The position numbers and the translations under genes were made by a program. Shown here in pieces: positions 6,208 through 6,226 of a stretch of DNA of 6,226 bases (positions are counted from its first letter, which is position 1; every line of letters begins with the position of its first letter). Origin of the DNA: Gammaproteobacteria bacterium (lineage in GTDB: Bacteria; Pseudomonadota; Gammaproteobacteria; Pseudomonadales; Azotimanducaceae); assembly GCA_003228415.1 (NCBI GenBank), contig QIDL01000009.1, positions 1 through 6,226 of the forward strand. The letters run 5' to 3'. The notes under the pieces are model-generated. The model worked only from the letters and a program-made list of their open reading frames with translations. It was not told the DNA's origin and ran no database searches.

Positions 6208-6218
6208 TCCGATATACT
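6189..6218 (+). promoter_or_regulatory. Probable promoter of 6S RNA (ssrS)
   Basis: TATACT at 6213-6218 is a strong sigma70 -10 match. The -35 region around 6189-6197 (TCGTGTCTG) is poor. Transcription would start around 6224-6226, so at most a few bases of the RNA lie in the window. In Gammaproteobacteria ssrS commonly sits directly downstream of zapA in the same orientation; calling this its promoter rests on that synteny. Confidence 0.5.
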
Positions 6219-6226
6219 CACCGCTG

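Overview
The window looks like the chromosome of a non-enteric gammaproteobacterium. The evidence is gene content and order: ygfB-pepP-ubiI-gcvT-gcvH-gcvP on one strand, diverging from zapA with the 6S RNA (ssrS) position directly after it. This neighbourhood is familiar from Escherichia coli and, with the small TIGR02449 coiled-coil gene next to zapA, from Pseudomonas. Two things separate it from E. coli: the glycine decarboxylase is the split type (the gcvPA subunit is seen), and ubiH is missing between pepP and ubiI. I cannot name a genus.

Minus strand, read right to left: ygfB (about 5488 to 4889), pepP (4914 to 3583, overlapping ygfB by 26 bases), a UbiI-type FAD monooxygenase (3542 to 2358), gcvT (2325 to 1255), a 201-base gap, gcvH (1053 to 658), a 94-base gap, and the first 187 codons of gcvPA (563 to the left edge). 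Short spacings from ygfB through gcvT suggest one transcript. The larger gap before gcvH could hold a second signal and contains an unusual repeated motif.

Plus strand, right end: a 68-residue ZapB-like coiled-coil gene (5628-5834), zapA (5861-6175), then a hairpin and a strong -10 hexamer that fits the start of ssrS, whose RNA would begin at or just beyond the right edge.

The genes form three functional groups. GcvT, GcvH and GcvPA belong to the glycine cleavage system, which splits glycine to CO2, ammonia and a one-carbon unit on tetrahydrofolate. UbiI hydroxylates the ubiquinone precursor ring, and PepP removes N-terminal residues preceding proline. ZapA and its small coiled-coil partner act at the FtsZ ring. 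No mobile element, CRISPR array, phage gene, tRNA or rRNA was seen, and no stretch over 300 bases lacks a gene. I see no new multi-gene system here. The points worth a second look are small: an unexpected residue at a catalytic position of GcvT, a triplicated motif ahead of gcvH, a 15-base tandem duplication in the ygfB/pepP overlap, and the divergent and right-edge regulatory sequences.
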